Assembly (NCBI GenBank): GCA_965229305.1
Contig: CBDDIZ010000042.1
Span: 744,001 to 808,000, forward strand
Direction: 5' to 3'
Length of the DNA: 64,000 bases
DNA from: JALHNI01 sp965229305
GTDB taxonomy: Bacteria; Acidobacteriota; Terriglobia; Bryobacterales; Bryobacteraceae
The notes beneath the pieces were generated by a model. It saw only the letters and a program-made list of their open reading frames with translations, was not told the origin of the DNA and made no database searches. Of the stretch, positions 42,402-51,086 are shown piece after piece. Each line of letters starts with the position of its first letter. Position 1 is the stretch's first letter. Position numbers and translations under genes: made by a program.

Positions 42402-44408
42402 GTGAACCTCCGCTCTCTCTCGTTTTTCACTCTTCTCTCTCTCACTGCTTACGGACAAAGCTCGGCTCCGAATGTGCGGATCCTGCTGCCGGAGCGAACG
42501 CGGCTTTTGCAAGGTCAGTTGGTCGATTTGGTGCTCGAGGTCCGCAATGCCTCGACCGTCTCGAACCTGAAGGTGACAGCCGGGAACGTGGAGCTGACGG
42601 CGAACTTCGGTAAGCCAGTGGCGGCGGCGCTTGATTGCGATACCACGCCGGACGTGGTGTTGCGCGCGGACTTGCAGTCTTTTCAGGTGCCCGGTGAGAT
42701 TGAGCTGAATGTCTCGTTGACGGCCGATGGCACGTCGGTGAGCGATAAGCGCGTGGTGACGGTGCGCGAGTTCAACGCCGCGACGCTGCAGCGCCGCAAT
42801 CTGATTCTGTTCATCGGCGACGCGATGGGTACGTCTTATCGCGATGCGGCGCGGCTGGTGTCGCGTTCGATCGTCGATAGCAAAGGCGTGAGCTCGTTCC
42901 GCGAGGGTTTCTTCGACCAGTTACTCGAAATGGACAAGATGCCGGTGTCCGGGATGTCGATGACTTACGGCAGCGACTCAATCGTGCCGGACTCGGCTAA
43001 TACCGGCACAGCTTGGGCGACGGGCAACAAGAGCTTCCTGAATGCCGTGAATAGCTTCGCCGATGGCACCGACTGCCGCTGGCGCTTCAACGGCTTGACC
43101 AACGCGTCGACGCAGCCGTTCATTCTCGACAATCCGCGCGTTGAGAACCTGTGGCAGTATCTGAAGCGGCGCTTCCAGTACCGCACCGGTATCGTGACGA
43201 CGGCGGCGGTAACCGATGCCACGCCGGCGGTGGAAGGCGCCTATGTGGGCTTTCGGCAAGCGCGGCTCGAGATTGCGCGCCAGTTCGTGCAGAACCCGAT
43301 GCTGGGCGGGCGTCCGGCGTTCGATGTGATCCTGGGCGGCGGCACGGATCCATTCACGGCGGAAGGTCGGCCGGACAAGCGGAACCTGATTGGCGAATTG
43401 CAATCGCAAGGCTACCGGTATGTGACAAACGCGGCGCAGTTGAAGTCGTTGAGCAATGGGCAGCCGGTGATCGGCTTGTTCAAGGGCTCAGCGGCGCCGG
43501 CGCCGAACAGCAACGGCATTACAACGGCGAGCGATGTGAACATGGATGTGGCGTACGACAAGCTGGGCTTGCAGCGGCCGGCTTCGGAGCCGGCGGCGAA
43601 TCTCGGTTCGTTCACGGATCAGCCGATGCTGGAAGCGATGACGCAAAAGGCGATCGACATTCTGTCGGCGTCGTTCACGGGCACGCCGTTCATTCTGATG
43701 GTGGAAGCGGCGTCGATCGACAAGCAGTCGCATCCGAACAATGCGGCGGGCACGATCTGGGATGCGATCGAGATGGACAAGTCGGTGGGCGTAGCGCGGG
43801 CGTGGGCGGCGAAGCGGTACACGAAGGACACGCTGATCGTGGTGACGGCGGACCATGACCAATCGATGCACATCATCGGTGTGAGCAATACGCCGGATGC
43901 GGAATACTTCAGCCGGACGAAGAGCGAGAAGGTGAGCTACAAGACGTCGGCCGGCGACCAGGATTTTACGGTGTTCGGCGATGCGGCGACCAATACGCGC
44001 GCGGGGCTGCCGTTTGTGAATACGAGCACGACGGCTTCGAACAACGGCGGCGTGGCCGGCATGCCGCTGAGCTTTGCGCCGAAGGCGTCGACGACGGACC
44101 CGGCGTCGAACACTTATTCCACTTACTTCGGCTCGCCGGCTTACACGCTGGACGAGCGGACGGGCTATCCGGTGAATGCGGGGACGACGCTGCGGCGATT
44201 GGCCGTAGGCTTCCGGACGGGCGATCATACCGGATCGAGCGTGCCGGTGACGGCGGAAGGGCCGGGCGCGCTGCTCTTTAACGGCTATCTGGACCAGACG
44301 GACATCTTCTTCAAGATGGCGGCGGCGCTGAGCAACGACACCACCGACATCGACAAGGCGCTCGAGATGTTGCAAGCGGCGAAGTATCCGAAGACGGTGG
44401 GGAAATAG
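42402..44408 (+). CDS. phoA: Secreted alkaline phosphatase
   Basis: The product has 668 residues from GTG 42402 with a signal peptide (SLSFFTLLSLTAYGQ). An N-terminal Ig-like domain (about 25-125) precedes the alkaline phosphatase domain. Metal site FIGDAMG is at 138-144, DSANTG carries the nucleophile Ser198, and TADHDQ and GDHTGSSVPV supply the other zinc ligands. It should release phosphate from organic esters outside the cytoplasm. The enzyme is longer than E. coli PhoA because of the added N-terminal domain and a C-terminal insertion. The gene overlaps the next start by one base. Confidence 0.92.
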   Translation: MNLRSLSFFTLLSLTAYGQSSAPNVRILLPERTRLLQGQLVDLVLEVRNASTVSNLKVTAGNVELTANFGKPVAAALDCDTTPDVVLRADLQSFQVPGEIELNVSLTADGTSVSDKRVVTVREFNAATLQRRNLILFIGDAMGTSYRDAARLVSRSIVDSKGVSSFREGFFDQLLEMDKMPVSGMSMTYGSDSIVPDSANTGTAWATGNKSFLNAVNSFADGTDCRWRFNGLTNASTQPFILDNPRVENLWQYLKRRFQYRTGIVTTAAVTDATPAVEGAYVGFRQARLEIARQFVQNPMLGGRPAFDVILGGGTDPFTAEGRPDKRNLIGELQSQGYRYVTNAAQLKSLSNGQPVIGLFKGSAAPAPNSNGITTASDVNMDVAYDKLGLQRPASEPAANLGSFTDQPMLEAMTQKAIDILSASFTGTPFILMVEAASIDKQSHPNNAAGTIWDAIEMDKSVGVARAWAAKRYTKDTLIVVTADHDQSMHIIGVSNTPDAEYFSRTKSEKVSYKTSAGDQDFTVFGDAATNTRAGLPFVNTSTTASNNGGVAGMPLSFAPKASTTDPASNTYSTYFGSPAYTLDERTGYPVNAGTTLRRLAVGFRTGDHTGSSVPVTAEGPGALLFNGYLDQTDIFFKMAAALSNDTTDIDKALEMLQAAKYPKTVGK

Positions 44409-44896
44409 TGCGGCTGATGCGGTGGGGGGCGTGGCTGGTCGCCGCGCCCCTGTTGCTCGCGGCAGAACCCGAGCTGTTGAGCGTGACGTTGCGCGAGACG
44501 ACCACGCAGATGGCGGAGAAACTGGGACGCCCGGCGCAAACCGGCGAAGCGAGCCCAGGTTACTTCTCCTGGTTCCTGCAGACGGATGTAGCAGATCATC
44601 ATGAATATAGTCATGTGCTTTTGTTTCGCCACGCCGACCGAACGCTGGTGAGTCTGACGCGGAACTTCGAGGAACCGCGGGTGGTGGACGAACTCTTTCC
44701 CGCAGCGGAGAGCCGGACGTTTTATTGGCGGGCGGAAGGACAGCCGGACTGGCCGGTGCGCGTGCGCTGCTTGAGCGGCGATCGCGTGCTGATTGCGATG
44801 GGCGTGGAGAAGCCGGGGCAGCGGACGAATCAGCTGTTGCTGATTCGCCGCGAGGAACTAGTGGCCTATCTTCCCTGGTTGGCCAAGCAACTCTGA
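44408..44896 (+). CDS. Small exported protein of unknown function
   Basis: A product of 162 residues starts at GTG 44408, sharing one base with the phosphatase stop. It has a signal peptide (LMRWGAWLVAAPLLLAAEP) and a short alpha/beta domain with no motif that I recognise. Tight coupling suggests a joint role with the phosphatase, perhaps a periplasmic accessory protein. Inference from position only. Confidence 0.75.
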   Translation: MRLMRWGAWLVAAPLLLAAEPELLSVTLRETTTQMAEKLGRPAQTGEASPGYFSWFLQTDVADHHEYSHVLLFRHADRTLVSLTRNFEEPRVVDELFPAAESRTFYWRAEGQPDWPVRVRCLSGDRVLIAMGVEKPGQRTNQLLLIRREELVAYLPWLAKQL

Positions 44897-44911
44897 CGAT
44901 ATGATGGCGGG

Positions 44912-46495
44912 GTGATTCGCCGGACCTTCCTACAAACTCTTGCCGCCTCTTCCTTTGCGGCGGCAGCGAAGCGGCCGAACATCATCCTGATGATGGCCGA
45001 CGATATGGGCTTCTCTGACCTGGGCTGCTACGGTGGCGAGATTCAAACGCCGAATCTGGATGCGCTGGCCAAGGACGGATTGCGCTTTACGCAGTTCTAC
45101 AACGGCGCGCGATGCTGCCCGACCCGGGCGAGCCTGATGACGGGGCTCTACGCGCATCAGGCGGCCGTCGGTCACATGGTGGGCGACTATCACAAGCCGG
45201 GGTATCGGGGCGACTTGAGCCGGCAGGCGGTGACGATTGCCGAGGCGTTGAAGGCGTCCGGCTATCGCACGGCGATGAGCGGCAAGTGGCATGTGACGCC
45301 CGTGAACGAGAAGAAGCATAACTGGCCGATGCAGCGCGGCTTTGAGCGCTTCTTCGGGACGATCCACGGCGCGGGTAGTTATTACGATCCAGCGACACTC
45401 GCGATGGGCAATGAGTTCATCAAGCCCGAAGGTGACGACTTCTTTTACACCGATGCGATCGCGACGCATGCGAACCGCTTCATCGACGAGTTCGCCGGGC
45501 AGCCCTTCTTTCTCTATGTGCCGTTCACCTCGCCGCATTGGCCGCTGCATGCGGTGGCGGGCGACGTGGCGAAGTATAAGGGCCGCTATCGCGCGGGCTG
45601 GGATGCGTTGCGCGAGGAGCGCCATGCGCGGCAGGTGAAACTCGGCATCGTCGACAAGCAGTGGCCGCTCTCGCCTCGCGATTCGACGGTGCCAGCTTGG
45701 GCTGACGCGAAGGAGAAAGCCTGGGAAGAGCAGCGCATGGAAGTCTATGCGGCGCAGATCGACCGCATGGACCAGAACGTGGGGCGCATTGTCGCCAAAC
45801 TGAAGGAGAAGGGCCTGGAGAAGGACACGCTCATCCTCTTCCTCGCCGATAACGGCGGGTGCGCCGAAGAGATCGCGCGGGCGCTGACGCCGAATCCGAG
45901 TATTCCGCTGAAGACGCGCGATGGGCGAGACGTGCGGCGTGGCAATCTCGCTTCGATTGTGCCGGGCGGTCCAGACACGTATCAGAGCTATGGCATCGGC
46001 TGGGCGAACGCGAGCAACACGCCGTTCCGGACTTATAAGCATTGGGTGCACGAAGGCGGCATCGCTTCGCCGCTGATTGCCCGTTGGCCCGAGGGGATCA
46101 AGCGGCGGAACGCGCTGACGAATGAGCCGGCGCACTTGATCGACATCATGGCGACTTGCCTGGATGTGGCCGGAGCGCAGTATCCGAAGACGTATGCGGG
46201 GAATGCGATTCAGCCGCTGGAAGGGCTGAGTCTGCGGCCGGTGTGGGAGAAGGGCAAGCGCGCGGGACACGCGGAGATCTTCTGGGAGCACGAGGGCAAT
46301 CGGGCGGTACGGCAGGGCAGGTGGAAGCTGGTGGCGAAGCATCAGCAGCCGTGGGAACTTTACGACCTGCACGCGGATCGGTCCGAATTGCATGACTTAG
46401 CGGCGTCGCAGCCGGCGAAGGCGGCGGAACTGAAGACAAAGTGGGAAGCGTGGGCCAAACGCGCCAACGTGGAGCCATGGCCCGTCGCGCGTTAG
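44912..46495 (+). CDS. Tat-exported type I sulfatase
   Basis: The arylsulfatase-type enzyme has 527 residues and a Tat signal (MIRRTFLQTLAASSF). Metal site residues are in MMADDMGFSDLG, and the C-x-P-x-R motif CCPTR places the formylglycine precursor at Cys68, with the usual ASLMTGLY after it. Further conserved parts are GKWHV and FLADNGG. It cleaves sulfate esters from polysaccharides or other substrates in the periplasm. It needs a maturase (FGE or anSME) to make formylglycine, and none is evident in this window. It is 15 bases downstream of the small exported protein. Confidence 0.93.
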   Translation: MIRRTFLQTLAASSFAAAAKRPNIILMMADDMGFSDLGCYGGEIQTPNLDALAKDGLRFTQFYNGARCCPTRASLMTGLYAHQAAVGHMVGDYHKPGYRGDLSRQAVTIAEALKASGYRTAMSGKWHVTPVNEKKHNWPMQRGFERFFGTIHGAGSYYDPATLAMGNEFIKPEGDDFFYTDAIATHANRFIDEFAGQPFFLYVPFTSPHWPLHAVAGDVAKYKGRYRAGWDALREERHARQVKLGIVDKQWPLSPRDSTVPAWADAKEKAWEEQRMEVYAAQIDRMDQNVGRIVAKLKEKGLEKDTLILFLADNGGCAEEIARALTPNPSIPLKTRDGRDVRRGNLASIVPGGPDTYQSYGIGWANASNTPFRTYKHWVHEGGIASPLIARWPEGIKRRNALTNEPAHLIDIMATCLDVAGAQYPKTYAGNAIQPLEGLSLRPVWEKGKRAGHAEIFWEHEGNRAVRQGRWKLVAKHQQPWELYDLHADRSELHDLAASQPAKAAELKTKWEAWAKRANVEPWPVAR

Positions 46496-46510
46496 CGATA
46501 TATTAGGCGG

Positions 46511-47224
46511 ATGCCTGTTTCTCTCGCTGGTGAGCGAGTTCTCGTTGTGGGCGCGTCGAGCGGCGTAGGCCGCGCGTCCGCCGTTCTTTTTGCCCAAGCC
46601 GGAGCGAAGGTGTTTGTCAGCGCCCGCCGGGCGGATCGTCTGGAGGAATTGGCCCAGCAGTACGGCATGGGCACCTTTGCGGCGGACGCGAGTGTCGCCG
46701 AAGAGGCGGAAGCCATGGTCGCGGCGGCGAAGGCCCATTTGGGGGGCATCGACATTCTGGTGCATTCGACGGGCACCAACACGAAGGACCGTTACCTGCA
46801 GCGGTTGAACGTGGAGATCTGGAACCACATGATCGGCGTGAACCTGAACGCCGCCTATTATGTGACGCAAGCCGTGCTGCCGGCCATGCGCGAGGCGAAG
46901 AAGGGTCACCTGATCTATGTGTCGTCGGTGTCGGGGAAGTATCCTGATGTCTCCGGCGCGTCGTATCAGGCGGCGAAGCGCGGTTTGGTGGGCTTTACCC
47001 ATGCGGTGCGCGTGGAGGAGAAGGAGAACCAGATCCGGACGTGCGTGGTGTGTCCGGGGCTGATCGACACCGAGTTGATGGAGAAGCGTCCGGTGAAGCC
47101 GCCGGCTGAGCAACTGGCGCGCGCGCTGAAGGCCGAGGACGTGGCGGAGGTCATCTTCGACATCGCCAAGCTGCCCGCGCACGTGACGATTCCCGAGATC
47201 GACATTGTGCCGACGACGATCTAG
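46511..47224 (+). CDS. Short-chain dehydrogenase/reductase (SDR)
   Basis: The enzyme is a classical SDR with 237 residues. The GASSGVG cofactor motif is at 14-20, the NAG region is replaced by HSTGTN, and the catalytic residues are Ser139, Tyr152 and Lys156 (YQAAK). PGLIDTEL is the conserved stretch after the active site. An Arg pair after the first strand pair (SARRADR) suggests NADP(H). The end (IPEIDIVPTT) resembles FabG-like and 3-oxoacyl reductase types, but the substrate is unknown. It follows the sulfatase by 15 bases on the same strand and is followed by a terminator. Confidence 0.9.
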   Translation: MPVSLAGERVLVVGASSGVGRASAVLFAQAGAKVFVSARRADRLEELAQQYGMGTFAADASVAEEAEAMVAAAKAHLGGIDILVHSTGTNTKDRYLQRLNVEIWNHMIGVNLNAAYYVTQAVLPAMREAKKGHLIYVSSVSGKYPDVSGASYQAAKRGLVGFTHAVRVEEKENQIRTCVVCPGLIDTELMEKRPVKPPAEQLARALKAEDVAEVIFDIAKLPAHVTIPEIDIVPTTI

Positions 47225-47240
47225 GCAAAGCGAAAACAGG

Positions 47241-47284
47241 AACGCCCGGCGAGCCGAGAAGGCAGCCGGGCGTTGGTTCTTTTA
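47241..47284 (+). terminator. Rho-independent terminator after the SDR gene
   Basis: A ten-base perfect stem (AACGCCCGGC with GCCGGGCGTT) surrounds a 15-base loop and is followed by GGTTCTTTT. It lies between convergent genes. Confidence 0.7.
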
Positions 47285-47297
47285 GGGAAAACGCGGA

Positions 47298-47642
47298 CTA
47301 GGAGAAGCTGCGCACACCGGCGGCTTCGTCGTCGTGGACTTCGAACACGGTGTAGAGCTTGGTGATCTGCAACAGATCCTTCACGCGCTTGTTCAGGTTC
47401 AACAGCTTCATGGACCCGCCGGCGTTCTGCACGGTGGTAAAGCCGGAAACCAGTTCGCCGATGCCCGAGCTGTCGATGTAGGAGACTTCGCCCAGATTCA
47501 CCAGCAATTTCTTGTTGCCCTTCGTCACCAGGTCGCGAATCAGGTCGCGGAACGTGCTGGCGCCGTCGCCCAGGGTGATGCGCCCTTCGGCGTCCACTAC
47601 GGTCACGTCACCCACCTGGCGGTTGGTCAGTTTCACACTCAT
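47298..47642 (-). CDS. STAS-domain anti-sigma factor antagonist
   Basis: The protein has 114 residues and a single STAS domain: VVDAEGRITLGDG at the start, LLVNLGEVSYIDSSGIGEL with the phosphoacceptor Ser59 next to Gly60, and LLNLNKRVKDLLQITKL. GGGAGGAAG precedes the ATG. In partner-switching systems the unphosphorylated form binds the anti-sigma kinase and frees a sigma factor. The RsbW-like gene is 54 bases upstream on the same strand. No PP2C phosphatase or cognate sigma gene lies beside the pair. Confidence 0.92.
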   Translation of the reverse strand: MSVKLTNRQVGDVTVVDAEGRITLGDGASTFRDLIRDLVTKGNKKLLVNLGEVSYIDSSGIGELVSGFTTVQNAGGSMKLLNLNKRVKDLLQITKLYTVFEVHDDEAAGVRSFS

Positions 47643-47696
47643 CGATAACTTCCTCCCTTACGAATCAACTCCGCTATTCTAATACGGCGGCTGGGC

Positions 47697-48117
47697 TCAA
47701 GCGGGGCGATTCTTTACCAATCGCAAGCGGCTACCGCCTTCCGCGCGGCGCTCCACCGTAAACTCATCCATAAACGCCCGAACGATTAACAAGCCCCGGC
47801 CGGAAGGCCGCAGCAAATTCTCTTCAGCCAACGGATCGGGCAGCGAATCCAAGTCGAGGCCGCTTCCTTGATCGTCGATCACAATGACGAGAGCCGCCGG
47901 ACTGATTTCGACACTCAAGCTGACTTGTTTGTCCGCGCTGTAGTGGTTGCCGTGGACGACGGCGTTCACCATCGCTTCGCGCAAGGCGATCCCGATTTCG
48001 TGGGCGGGCGTCTTCGTCGAAGCCAGCTTCCTTGGCCAAGGCAGTGACGTGGCCTTCAGCCCAATCGACGCTGTCGAGCGTGGAGGCAAGTTGCCAAGTC
48101 TGCGCGCGGGCTTCCAT
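47697..48117 (-). CDS. RsbW-like anti-sigma factor kinase (frameshift at 48002-48010)
   Basis: Corrected length is 139 residues. It is a lone GHKL ATPase domain: HEIGIALREAMVNAVVHGNH (N box), VIDDQGSGLD (G1) and PSGRGLLIVRAFMDE (G2). The first 38 residues (TWQLASTLDSVDWAEGHVTAL) are in another frame from the rest; one base fewer in the GGGCGGGCG at 48002-48010 joins EDA to AHEIG. It should phosphorylate the STAS protein and hold a sigma factor. The 48-base gap to the upstream phosphoesterase gene suggests one transcript. Confidence 0.82.
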
Positions 48118-48165
48118 GGGTCGAAAAATCGAACGCGAACCGTTAGCTTACGGTTTTGCAGCCCC

Positions 48166-48897
48166 CTAAGTCAACCCGGTACGGAGGGGGGTGGCCCAGT
48201 CCGGACGGCCATTGCGCTCGGCTTGACGGGCGGCGGACCCCCAATCGTAGGGGAGAGCGATCTGTTCGGCGTGCCACATACCACCCTGATGGGACAGGAT
48301 GGCGTAGCGGGCGTGCGGTGTGCCGGCCGCCATGGCATGAGGATAAGGCAGGTCGGCGGTGTAGCCAGGCAAGCCGACGCTGCCCGGATTGGCGATCAGG
48401 CGGCCATCGGCCAGCCGCAGTTCGCCGGGAAGGTGGGTGTGCGCGCAGAGAATCAGCGAGGCGGAGACGCTGGCCCGGGCCGTGACGGCGTCCAGCGGCG
48501 CCAGATCCACGCGGTCAGGATAGACGTCGTGCAGGAAGTAGGTCAGATCGCTCTCGGGGGTACCGTGGCAGAGAAAGACATCGGGCAGAAACCAGTGGCT
48601 GGCGGGCAGGGAGGCGAGCCAAGTGCGATGGGCGGCGGTGAGGTGCTCGGTGGCGTATTGGTCGGAGGGGCCCATGACGGCACGGGAGAGTGTGAGGAGT
48701 TGTCGCTCGTGATTGCCGCGGATGGTGGTGAAGTTGAGCGGCTCGAGGCGATCGGCGGTTTCGGCGGGCCAGAGGGGGCCCGAGACGAGATCGCCGAGGT
48801 TGACGACAGTGTCGATGCCGCGAGCGCCGATATCCGCCAGCACGGCTTCAAGGGCCGGTAGGTTGCCGTGGACGTCGGCGATGGCGGCGAAGGTCAT
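48166..48897 (-). CDS. Calcineurin-like metallophosphoesterase
   Basis: The start is placed at ATG 48897 so that the protein begins MTFAAIADVHGNLPAL, the metal-binding DxH block. Further ligands follow in GDLVSG, GNHE (with Asn and His), and the late AHTHLPGE block. At 243 residues it matches the YfcE/MJ0936-like group of binuclear metal phosphodiesterases. Function within this cluster is not clear. It lies between the M56 peptidase gene and the RsbW-like gene, all on the minus strand. Confidence 0.9.
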   Translation of the reverse strand: MTFAAIADVHGNLPALEAVLADIGARGIDTVVNLGDLVSGPLWPAETADRLEPLNFTTIRGNHERQLLTLSRAVMGPSDQYATEHLTAAHRTWLASLPASHWFLPDVFLCHGTPESDLTYFLHDVYPDRVDLAPLDAVTARASVSASLILCAHTHLPGELRLADGRLIANPGSVGLPGYTADLPYPHAMAAGTPHARYAILSHQGGMWHAEQIALPYDWGSAARQAERNGRPDWATPLRTGLT

Positions 48898-48905
48898 GCT
48901 CGATT

Positions 48906-50672
48906 CTACGGCGCTAGCGTGAAGTTGACGTCGATGGCGGTGAGCACCTCGACAGGATTGCCGTTCAGGAGCGTGGTCTGGTAGGTCCATTCGCGGACGG
49001 CTTGCATGGCCGCATCCACGAGCAGCGGATGGCCGCTTTCGGCAAAAAGACCCTGGACGCGGCCATCCTTGCCGAGCAGCGCGGCGAAACGAACGGTGCC
49101 CTGCACCCGAGCCTGCTTGGCGAGCGGCGGGTACCTGGGCGTGACCTTATAAAGCAGCTTGGCCGACTGAACGTTTCCTCCGACGCGGATGCGCGGCTCA
49201 TCGCCCTTGGGGAAGCTGGGCGTGACGTCCGAAATGGTAAGCGTAGTTTGGCCGTCCGCGTTGGTGCTGAAGGAGGTGCCGAGGTTCGGCGCCACGGCGC
49301 GCACCATCTCCGAGATCTGGGCGGTGGTGCCCGGTGGCAGCGGTTGACCTCGCAGCGAGGCCAAGCGGGCGCGGAGGGTTTCCGCGACCTCGGGCGACGC
49401 GTCCTGGATGTTTAGGGCGGCGAGGGTAGGCGGCTGGTTGGCTGGGCCGAGGTTAAGCGCGGGGTTCGCGCCGAGAGTGAAATTGATGTCGACGCGCGCG
49501 ACGGTCTGAGTCGCGCCCGACTTGAACTGCCACTGTAAGACAGACTCAAGCGCGGCGCGGCGCAGCTCCTGCGGACCGGAGAGTACGCGCGCATCGGCCA
49601 CCGAACCGTCATCTGCGAGCGTGGCTTCCACGACCACGGTACCTTCAATCTTCTTCTGCTTGGCAGCGAGCGGATAGATGGCGGCTTTGCGCAGGACAAC
49701 TTCGGGTCCTGAGGAGGCGCCCTCGAACTGCGGCGCGCCCTGCAGCGGGAAGGTGGTGACGGAGAGCCATGCCGTGGCCGTGGCGAGGGCGGTTACCAAA
49801 GTGTAAATGGCGAAGAGACGGGTGTGAGACATATGGACCTCGGTGAGTAGGTTGTGGATGCGGATAGATAGATGGTGGCGGCGGATGAATTGCGGAGCGA
49901 GCGGTTGCGGCGGCGTGTGGTCGGAGAGGGTCAACAAGGCGTGGACGTAGGTCTGCGGGGCGGTGGTGAGGTCGACCACGGCACGGTCGACTGCCTGTTC
50001 GCGCGCGAGACGAATCCGCGCGATGAGGAACCAGATGACGGGATGAAACCAGAGGACTGAGGTCACGAGCTCCTCGAGCAGGGCGAACAGCCAGTCGCCA
50101 CGGCGCAGGTGCAGAAACTCATGGGTGACGACGGCGAACTGGGCTTCGGTGGAAAGGCTTTGGACGCTGGCGGGCAAGAGGACCACAGGCCGCCACAGTC
50201 CGAAGGCTACCGGGCCGGAAACGACGTTCGATTCGGCGATCGCGGCGTGAGAGCCGGTGGCGCGGCGCGCTGCGTCGACGACGGCCAGGGTGAGGGGTTT
50301 GGCGGTGGCGCGATACTGACGCAGACGCCAGAGTCCGAGGGCGAGCCAGAGAAGGCGCAGGATGAGCCCGGCGAGAAGGAGGGCGACGGCGTAGTCCGGC
50401 CAGGTCCAGGTGAGGGGGCCGGACGGGGCCAGCGGTCCTTCGAGACGCGGGTTCACGACGAGGCGCATCGGCTGAAGGCGCACCACCGGGTGCTGCCAGG
50501 TCTGCAGAAAGGGGAGTAGGAGCGCCGCCAGGAGCAGCAGCTGCAGGTACGCCAAGTGCCAGCGCGGCTCACGCAACCTGAAGATCATCGGCAGGGCGGT
50601 GCCCGTGGCGACCAGGGCGACGAGTTGCCAACTGTAGTTGGCCAGATTCAGCAGCAGGAGGTCGTTGGTCAC
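48906..50672 (-). CDS. BlaR1/M56-family sensor metallopeptidase with two TonB-like C-terminal domains
   Basis: This protein has 588 residues. Four membrane helices occupy the first third and carry the M56 zinc motif HEFLH (His184, Glu185, His188) in VVTHEFLHLRRGD. A fifth helix at about 290 leads to a periplasmic part with two TonB_C-like domains (about 330-390: KKIEGTVVVEATLADDGSVADARVLSG; about 520-588: ARVQGTVRFAALLGKDGRVQGLFAESG). The classical BlaR1 penicillin-binding sensor is absent. In BlaR1 the peptidase leads to loss of the BlaI repressor. The stop-start overlap with the BlaI gene (ATGA) supports such a pair, with an unknown signal. Confidence 0.9.
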   Translation of the reverse strand: MTNDLLLLNLANYSWQLVALVATGTALPMIFRLREPRWHLAYLQLLLLAALLLPFLQTWQHPVVRLQPMRLVVNPRLEGPLAPSGPLTWTWPDYAVALLLAGLILRLLWLALGLWRLRQYRATAKPLTLAVVDAARRATGSHAAIAESNVVSGPVAFGLWRPVVLLPASVQSLSTEAQFAVVTHEFLHLRRGDWLFALLEELVTSVLWFHPVIWFLIARIRLAREQAVDRAVVDLTTAPQTYVHALLTLSDHTPPQPLAPQFIRRHHLSIRIHNLLTEVHMSHTRLFAIYTLVTALATATAWLSVTTFPLQGAPQFEGASSGPEVVLRKAAIYPLAAKQKKIEGTVVVEATLADDGSVADARVLSGPQELRRAALESVLQWQFKSGATQTVARVDINFTLGANPALNLGPANQPPTLAALNIQDASPEVAETLRARLASLRGQPLPPGTTAQISEMVRAVAPNLGTSFSTNADGQTTLTISDVTPSFPKGDEPRIRVGGNVQSAKLLYKVTPRYPPLAKQARVQGTVRFAALLGKDGRVQGLFAESGHPLLVDAAMQAVREWTYQTTLLNGNPVEVLTAIDVNFTLAP

Positions 50673-51046
50673 TTCCGCCTCCGCTTGAGTAGGTCCGAAA
50701 TTTCATCCAGCTCTTTGGCCGAGAGCTTTTCGTTTTCGACGAGGTTCAACAGCAGAGGTTTGGCCGAGCCGTTGAAGACGCGCTCGACGAAGTCGCTCAC
50801 CATGTGGGTAACGACCTGCTGTTTGGGCTGCGCCGCGCGGTAGACGTGGGCTTTTTCGCCCTCTTCGCGGGTTACGTAGCCCTTCTCCTGGAGGATGCCC
50901 ATCATGGTCATGACCGTGGTGTAGGCGATCTTGCGGTGTTCGAGCAACGATTCGTAGACGTCGCGCACCGTGACGGACTCGCGCTGCCAGACGATCTTCA
51001 TCAGCTCGAGTTCCTGTTCGGTGAGAACAGACTTGCGGGGCCTCAT
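50669..51046 (-). CDS. blaI: BlaI/MecI-family repressor
   Basis: This winged-helix repressor of 125 residues has the family core LTEQELELMKIVWQRESVTVRDVYESLLEHRKIAYTT-type N-terminal domain and a C-terminal dimerisation helix pair. The VMTMMGILQEKGYVTREEG stretch includes the recognition-helix end and the wing. It should repress its own operon by binding the perfect palindrome over its start codon. Cleavage or release is expected to need the M56 protein encoded just downstream. No Shine-Dalgarno sequence is present before the ATG; see the promoter entry. Confidence 0.93.
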   Translation of the reverse strand: MRPRKSVLTEQELELMKIVWQRESVTVRDVYESLLEHRKIAYTTVMTMMGILQEKGYVTREEGEKAHVYRAAQPKQQVVTHMVSDFVERVFNGSAKPLLLNLVENEKLSAKELDEISDLLKRRRK

Positions 51047-51065
51047 ACTAATAAATTAGTATGAG
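51042..51065. promoter_or_regulatory. Perfect 24-base palindromic BlaI operator
   Basis: CTCATACTAAT and ATTAGTATGAG are exact inverse complements separated by AA. The site covers the blaI start codon (51044-51046) and the predicted -10 element. BlaI-type repressors bind palindromes of this kind, often containing TACTA or ACTAnnTAGT-like halves. Confidence 0.85.
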
Positions 51066-51081
51066 ACTTTTAGAATGTCAA
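51053..51081 (-). promoter_or_regulatory. Promoter of the blaI-M56 operon, predicted leaderless
   Basis: On the minus strand a perfect TTGACA (51081-51076) is followed by a 17-base spacer and TAATTT (51058-51053). The expected start point is about seven bases further, at 51046, which is the A of the ATG. No ribosome site fits in between. Confidence 0.6.
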
Positions 51082-51086
51082 CGGAT

